A DNA stretch of 64,000 bases from Quercus robur. Its lineage: Eukaryota; Streptophyta; Magnoliopsida; Fagales; Fagaceae. Within the stretch, counting starts at the first letter, position 1. Every line of letters begins with the position of its first letter. Below, piece after piece: positions 57,990 through 64,000 of the stretch. The notes under the pieces are model-generated. The model was not told where the DNA came from. It was given only the letters and a program-made list of their open reading frames with translations, and ran no database searches. The position numbers and the translations under genes are program-made. The stretch lies in NCBI RefSeq assembly GCF_932294415.1, contig NC_065538.1, forward strand, positions 16,263,830-16,327,829, given 5' to 3'.

Positions 57990-60130
57990 ATATTTATTTA
58001 TATATTATAATTTTTAATTTAAATTTTATTATTTTAATATGACTAATTCACTATTATAAATTTATTTAAAAAATCTTACAAACTAATGATAATGAATGTA
58101 ATTGTTGCAGTGGCGGCTCCATAAATTTTGTTTAGGGAGTCACTACAGAATTTTAATAAAAAGAGAACTTAAATATATTGAGTTATCGATAAAATAATAA
58201 TAATAATACATAAAGTTTTACAATTTCATTCTACAAGTTTTCAAATTTTGAATGTTACATGAAAGTTCATTATGAATATCTATTGCCAATGTGGGTAGCT
58301 ATGAGTCTATGATCATTTTATTTTGTTAAGTTTGTCTAACATTTTTATCTTTATACAGTTGTTATTATCTATTTGACTTTGTTTTTGTTAGGACATATGT
58401 GTTTCACATGTTAGGAACATATGTCACTACTTTATGTAATTGGCTAATATTTTGACAAAACACACTTTACTTGTATTTGGATAGATCTAGGATGTATTTA
58501 ATACTTCAAAGAACAAGAGTTCAAGTCTAGTATTGAAGTCATGCAAATCTATCTAAGAAACAAGTAAAGAGGTGTTGATTCATTAAAGCTCGACAGCTAC
58601 TCAACAGATAGCTATCTATCAAGGTTTAATAAGGCTCGATAGATACTATCTATTGAGGTATCTATCGAGAATTACGAAAATCAATTTTTCAGATCTGATT
58701 TTCGGCCCATGCTTATGTATTTGTGTAGGGTTTCTTTTCTCATAACCCTAGACATATATAAGACTTATTTTAAAGGCCATCACATAAGTACAAGGAGAAC
58801 ACATGCAAAAGGTGATTGATGCCTTATTCTCTCTGAAAGAAACTACTGCGTCTTTACGCCTTAGGGTTTTGTAACCAAGTGCTTCTTGATCTCATTATTG
58901 ATGAAGTGAAGAACTTTGTAGCCAACATCTTCTTCAAGTTGGTGAGTTAGTCACATACTAGAAGCCATGCATCATTGGTTAGTCACGTACTGGGATCCGT
59001 GCAAAAAGGGTGGCGTTTATATATTGAAGAGTTCAGAGGTTCTGAAGTGGTAGAAGATTTCTACTGTAAGTTCATTTACGGGGATTGTTGAGTTTAGGGA
59101 CAAAGGTTTTGTACTAGATCTGAAACTTCTCTTTACTATAGTGGATTGCTTTTCGGGAAAGTTTCCCCCCAGGTTTTTTACTGTGAAACTAGTTTGTTTC
59201 ATTGATTTTCCTATGTTATCATATCTTGTCTTATTTATTTTTCCACTGCATAATTTTGACATGATATTGATGTTTGTTGGTTTTAACAAGATTTATTCAT
59301 AATAAATCTAATTAACAACTTAAGTTTAAAACTTGTTAATTCTATCAACCGAGGTCTAAATTTCCCAACAGTTTTCATAAAAATATATTTGACTAAATGA
59401 CTAATTTTAACTTATTGGCTCCGTATTAATTATTAATAAACACAATCACACTCATTCATACATAAATTATACACTATGTGTCTACTTAACAAATTAAATG
59501 CTTGAACAATTATTAACTTTACAATTGTTTTCTTGAATTTTACTAACTTTATTACAAAAAGTTATTATAATATGATAACAATACACACACATATGTTAAA
59601 AAAAAAAAAAAAAAACCTCTTTATTTCTTAATTATTAAATTATATAAAGTTATATTATATTTATATTGTACATACAAACATCCACACACATCATAATTTA
59701 CACAAATACCTAACATTATAACAATAAGTAATGTAAACAATCAATATTCAACACACTCACACACATATAATATAAATTTATAAAAAAGAATTACACTTAC
59801 AATTCACAAATACTTACTCTTTATTTGGTTTCAAAAAAAAAAATACTCTTTATTCTTAAAGTCAAAAATACTTGTAATAAAGATGTACAAAATTTAAGTC
59901 AAAGTGTGCAAAAAAAAATATTTTTAAAAATAAATTAAAGTATTAAGCTAACAAAAATATATATATTTTATATATATAGTTTTTTCTTTTGAAGTCAGGG
60001 GGTTCATTTGAAACCCCCTTAATATATTATAATTTTTTATTTAAAATTTATTATTTTGATATGACTAATTCACTATTATAAATTTATTTCAAAAATATTA
60101 CAAACTAATAATAATGAATGTAACTGTTGG
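57990..60130. repeat. Direct repeat of about 115 bp, 2 kb apart
   Basis: 57990-58107 and 60020-60129 share AATATGACTAATTCACTATTATAAATTTAT-type sequence over about 115 bases with few differences, both ending in AATGTAAYTGTTG. The left copy runs into CAGTGGCGGCTCC, a hAT-like terminus, at 58110. The right copy is preceded by GGGGGTTCATTTGAAACCCCC. Confidence 0.55.
58386..59370 (+). mobile_element. Solo LTR (985 bp), probably copia
   Basis: Begins TGTTAGGACATATGTG and ends TTTCCCAACA, and both sides carry GTTTT (58381-58385 and 59371-59375), a perfect 5-bp target duplication. It has a TATA-like CATATATAAGAC at about 58754 and repeats of the ATCGAGATA type inside. No internal region, so it is the product of LTR-LTR recombination. 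Confidence 0.8.
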
Positions 60131-61189
60131 CATTTTAACAAGATAATAAATAAGTATTTAAATTATTTATTGTGATTGATAACACATTAATTTATAACAT
60201 TTATGTAATAAAATTTGAATGATATTACATGTATTACAAATTTTACTACATAAAGTTAAAAGTTGATTTCTCACTTTCTTCTAAAAATTTTCGTTTTTGA
60301 TGTAGCGATCACAGATAAAAAATTAATTCAAAAAATTCACTTGAAACTCACTGATTGCATTTATTGTCCCCAAATTTGGGATCTGTAGCAGAGGCCCCTG
60401 GGCCTAAGGCCAACCCTACATCCTTCCTCAAAAAATGTGTGAAACCTTTTGCCTCTTTAGTGAGTTAAGCATTTACATAAGTGCTTGTATTATTTTAACC
60501 CCAAAAAAAAAAGAAAAAAAAAGTGCTTGTATTATAGAAGAAAGATCACATTTTAGCTAATTAAGTTAAAAAATAGTTCAAAAATCATCACGTCAGTTCA
60601 TAAAAAGTTATATAAAAATATATGGTTATTATAGTAATTGACTAAATTTACACAAACACTACTCATTTTATATTAGTTTTTTTTTTTCTTTATATATCTT
60701 GAGGATGAAATAAGAGAGTAAATGTTAATTGTTATGTGTGAAGAAAAAGAAACAATTATAAAAATAAAAAAATTTGATATTTTAATAAAATGTAGTTTAA
60801 AATAGATAATCTAATATAGGGTGTTTTTAAAAAGTGAATATAAAAAATAAAATAAAAATAAAAAGTTATTATGCTAAAATAGATAGAAAATTTTGCACAA
60901 ATTTATGCAAATGCTGAGTGATTGATAATAAAGTTACGTTGGCCGGACACCCACATGAGAAGTAATAAAAACATGCTAACTCGAAAATTATTTTGTTAGT
61001 AATATTTCTCAAAATTTAAATCTTCAATAATAGAAGAATATTATACAGCAGTGGGAAACCTTTTTTTCGTTGTCAATAGTTCAGGATAAACAGTTAAGAA
61101 AATGCCTAATTTATAATATAAAAAAATTGAACAATCCATAAAGTAATTTGGATATTTATTTTTTAATTGTTTGAGGGCATTACTTATTT
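60131..61189. other. No gene seen
   Basis: AT-rich with A and T runs. Nothing recognisable. Confidence 0.5.
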
Positions 61190-63240
61190 GAATTGTCACA
61201 TCAATTTGTAAGTCCTTTATAATAAAACTTCGTAGTAGTTTTAGCATTTGATTAATGTCAAAGACAATATTTTTCACAATATTATATGATTTGTTATTAT
61301 TAAAGTAGTGTCAGTTTTACCTAGGTCTACAACTTATACACTTTTATGATGTACCAATAAAAATTGGTCATATTCGCATTTGTTAAAAAAGTTGTATACT
61401 TCTAGATTTAGTATTAAGACAAAACCATAGTTGTTAGGGGGGACACTTTCACATCGTTAGCAGATATGGCCAAAGCTATATTTGTTAATTGTTAGGGCTG
61501 TAATATGGGTTTTTGATGAATTGTCACATCAATTCGTATGTCATTTGTAATAAAACTTTTTAGTAGTTTTAGCATTTTCACAATGTTGATATAATTTGTT
61601 ATTATTAGAGTAGCGTCGGTTTCACCTAGGTCTAAAACTTATACTACTTTTTACTTTTATGATGTCCCAATTAAAATTGGTCATAGTTGTCCAAAAAAGT
61701 TATACACTCCTAAATTTAGTATTAAGACAAAAACATATAGTTGTTAGTGAGGACACTTTCACATCGTTAGCAGATGTGGACCAAGCTATAGTTGTTAGGG
61801 CTAGAATATGCTTTTTTTGATGAATTCTCACATCAATTCTTAAGACCTTTGTAATAAAACTTCATAGTAGGTTTCACTTTTTTTTTAAAGAATGAGTGTC
61901 GGTTTCACTTAGTTCCACAACTTATACCACCTTTGTGAATATAATGTACTAATTAAAATTGGTCAAACTAGCATTTGTTAAAAAAATTATATACGCTTAG
62001 AGAGTCTTTTGGGTTAATATTGCAAAATTTAAAGTTAATTTGCGTTATAGGAACTGTTGGAAGTTAATTGGGGAATTGAGGAGAGAGACTGAATTTCGGC
62101 AATGGGATTGCCGAAATTCAGCCAAAAAGCAAGAGAGAGAATAAGGAAAGGAGGAGAGAGAAAATGTTGAATTTCGGCAACGGGATTGCCGAAATTCCAC
62201 TGCCCAGTTTTACTGCCCGAATGCTGTGTGTCCGAGTGTGGAGTGCTCTTAAAATAAATAAAAAAAGGCAATGGCGGCAATGTCATTGTCGAAATAGGGA
62301 AATATTTTTTTTTTTTTAGCAATTATGATAATGGCATTGCCGAAAATGGGAAAAAAAAAAGTGGTTTCGAAATCTCTAGAAGAGTAAAAAACAGGTTTCA
62401 TGTTCACAATATTTTCACAATAAATCACATATAATTAGTCCACAATATTTTCACAATAAATCACATATAATTAGTTATTATTAGTTAAAAAAATTTGTGA
62501 CAACTAATTGTGGCAATGGCATTGACGAAATATGAAAAAAAAAAAAATTGTGGCAATACCATTGCAGTAAATGTGAAAAAAAAAAAAAAAAAAAAAAAGG
62601 GTAATGGGATTGCCAAAAAAAAAAAAAAAAAAAATGGCAATGGGATTGCCGAAATAGGGGGAAAAATTTTTCCCCCCTATTTCGGCAATAGATTGCCGTA
62701 ATTAAAAAAATAAAAAATAAAAAATAAAAAAAAATAAAAAAAAACGGCAATGGGATTGCCGAAAATGTGGGGAAAAAAAAATTTTACCCCAATTTTGAAA
62801 ATTTTGTGATTTATTGTGAAAATATTGTGTACATGAAACCTGTTTTTTACTTTTCTAGAGATTTCAAAACCACTTTTTTTTCCCATTTTTGGCAATGCCA
62901 TTCTCACAATTGCTAAAAAAAAAAAAAAAATTTATTCCCCTATTTTGGTAATGACATTGCCGCCATTGCCTTTTTTTTATTTTAAGAGTACTCCACACTC
63001 GGGAAGTAAAAGTGGGCAGTGGAATTTCGGCAATCCCATTGCCGAAATTCAACATTTTCTCTCTCCTCCCTTCCTTATTCTCTCTCCTACTTTTTGGCTG
63101 AATTTCGGCAATCCCATTGCCGAAATTCAATCTCTCTCCTCAATTTCTCAATTAACTTCCAAAAGTTCCTATAACGCAAATTAACTTTAAATTTTGCAAT
63201 ATTAACCCAAAAGACTCTACGCTTAGATTTAGTATTAATC
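61190..63240. repeat. Tandem repeat of about 305-330 bp, three copies, the last split
   Basis: Copies start at 61190, 61518 and 61822 with GAATTNTCACATCAATT. Each runs through a CGGTTTCACCTAGGTC-like block, AAAATTGGTCA, and AGTATTAAGACAAAA. The third copy is cut at 62000 by a foldback element and resumes at 63227 with ATTTAGTATTAA. Confidence 0.8.
62001..63218. mobile_element. Foldback element with long inverted repeats and a palindrome array (1218 bp)
   Basis: Starts AGAGTCTTTTGGGTTAAT and ends with its reverse complement ATTAACCCAAAAGACTCT. ACGCTTAG flanks both sides (61993-62000 and 63219-63226). The arms pair over about 400 bases each (62001-62430 with 62805-63218), so the transcript would fold into one long hairpin. 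Within the arms and loop is an array of short palindromes of the form GGCAAT-NNN-ATTGCC, about fourteen copies. The four best (62091-62119, 62169-62197, 63022-63050, 63100-63128) have 13-base stems GAATTTCGGCAAT. There is no transposase. The 8-base duplication fits hAT; shifting one base would give a 9-base MULE-type repeat. Confidence 0.85.
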
Positions 63241-63918
63241 AAGGAAGATAATTTCGTACTGTACCGGCTGTGGGCCGAAATTTCTCTTTCCGGCGAGCAA
63301 ACCGGTACAAATGACCCCCTGTTTCGTACCGCTTTTTATACCGGGATGTTTCTGGTTATTTCGACAATTTCGGGAAGTTCCGGTCATTCCGGCCGAAATA
63401 TTGATTTCGGTTCGAAATCAGTTCAGAAGAAAATTACCTCTTTGAAATTGATTTTTCCGGTAGAAACCCATAGATCCGTGACACTTATACAACGACGAAG
63501 TTCCGGCGAAGCCCAACACTGCATCTTGTCCTCGTTCTGTTAATCTGCATCTCTTGTTCTTACTGGTTTGTCTTCTCTTCTTCTGTTTTTTTTTTTTTTG
63601 GTTAATTTGTCTTCTCTTCTTCGCCCAACACGGACTTCTCGTACCAGTCGTTTATAGCTTCTCAATGCATTTTAAAATGGTGTGGCTGTGAAACTGTGTT
63701 TATTATTTTGTTGAAGTAACGTGTGGCTTTGGTAAAAGTTAAAACTAATGTCAGGCATTGAATTCAATTCAGAATTCACGTGGGTTAGTTAGAGTCTATA
63801 CCTTCTACACTTTTTTTTTTTTTTTTTTAAGAAATATGCCTTTTACGCTTGTTCTAAGTTTTATTATTATTTTTTTAAATACAATGATTAGACAATTTAG
63901 ATATATATGTAACAGCCT

Positions 63919-63965
<47 letters not shown>

Positions 63966-64000
63966 CTGGATAATGGACTGGGCTATCATAGGAAGATAAA
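63241..64000. other. No gene supported; long poly-T tract
   Basis: 63250-63500 is rich in CCGG, CCGGTAC and TTTCGG words, like the inside of a repeat. A 45-base T run lies at about 63921-63965. Small ORFs here have no family resemblance. Confidence 0.4.

Noticed and set aside
62035..63184. ORFs on both strands with a repeated NFGNPIAEIQ-like peptide, possibly a repeat protein
   Set aside because: The peptide repeat is a direct translation of the palindromic DNA unit, appears on both strands, and lies inside a foldback element.
1..64000. CRISPR arrays, bacterial operons or phage genes
   Set aside because: No spaced direct-repeat array was seen, and introns, TATA boxes and plant transposons show this is plant nuclear DNA.

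Overview
The window looks like an intergenic, transposon-dense stretch of a eudicot nuclear genome, probably a woody plant. The grounds are: introns with GT/AG borders, a plant-type myo-inositol oxygenase gene, Ty1/copia elements primed by the initiator-Met tRNA site, L1-type LINEs with an RNase H domain, hAT, MULE, PIF/Harbinger and Helitron elements, and long A/T runs. I suspect Fagaceae from the general look of the LTRs, but the sequence alone does not prove it. There is no bacterial-style operon, no CRISPR array, and I recognised no rRNA or tRNA gene.

Layout. 154-5890: a nearly full-length LINE on the minus strand (ORF1 open, ORF2 broken). 6180-6450: a minus-strand scrap of a receptor-like kinase C-terminus. 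6489-10200: LTR sequence plus a small MULE-like element, with a later 882-bp tandem duplication across both. 11428-16932: a LINE 3' end split by a small hAT element and by a 4.16-kb hAT transposon with perfect 8-bp target duplications and a transposase broken only by one stop codon. 17130-19120: the first copy of a 2-kb duplicated block holding a frameshifted copy of a small cysteine-rich secreted peptide gene. 20199-22290: a putative LTR and a PIF/Harbinger-like element. 23300-25040: a nine-exon myo-inositol oxygenase gene lacking its usual first exon. 25270-37290: a decayed LINE split by an outer Copia element, itself split by a younger inner Copia element. 37745-39985: the second copy of the duplicated block, with the intact peptide gene (38439-38761). 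41130-46660: a decayed MULE, two minus-strand LTRs and MITEs. 46690-47863: a repeat-like GT-rich stretch. 48805-51409: a long-TIR MULE and MITEs. 51681-57981: a decayed minus-strand Helitron. 58386-59370: a solo LTR. 61190-63240: a tandem repeat split by a foldback element whose arms carry many copies of a short palindrome.

Host coding potential is therefore small: one intact secreted-peptide gene, its frameshifted twin, and one 5'-truncated inositol oxygenase gene. They do not form an evident pathway. The rest is a record of nested insertion, and target-site duplications and reading frames give the order of several events. The most unusual items are the cysteine-rich peptide pair on a dispersed 2-kb duplication and the palindrome-array foldback element.
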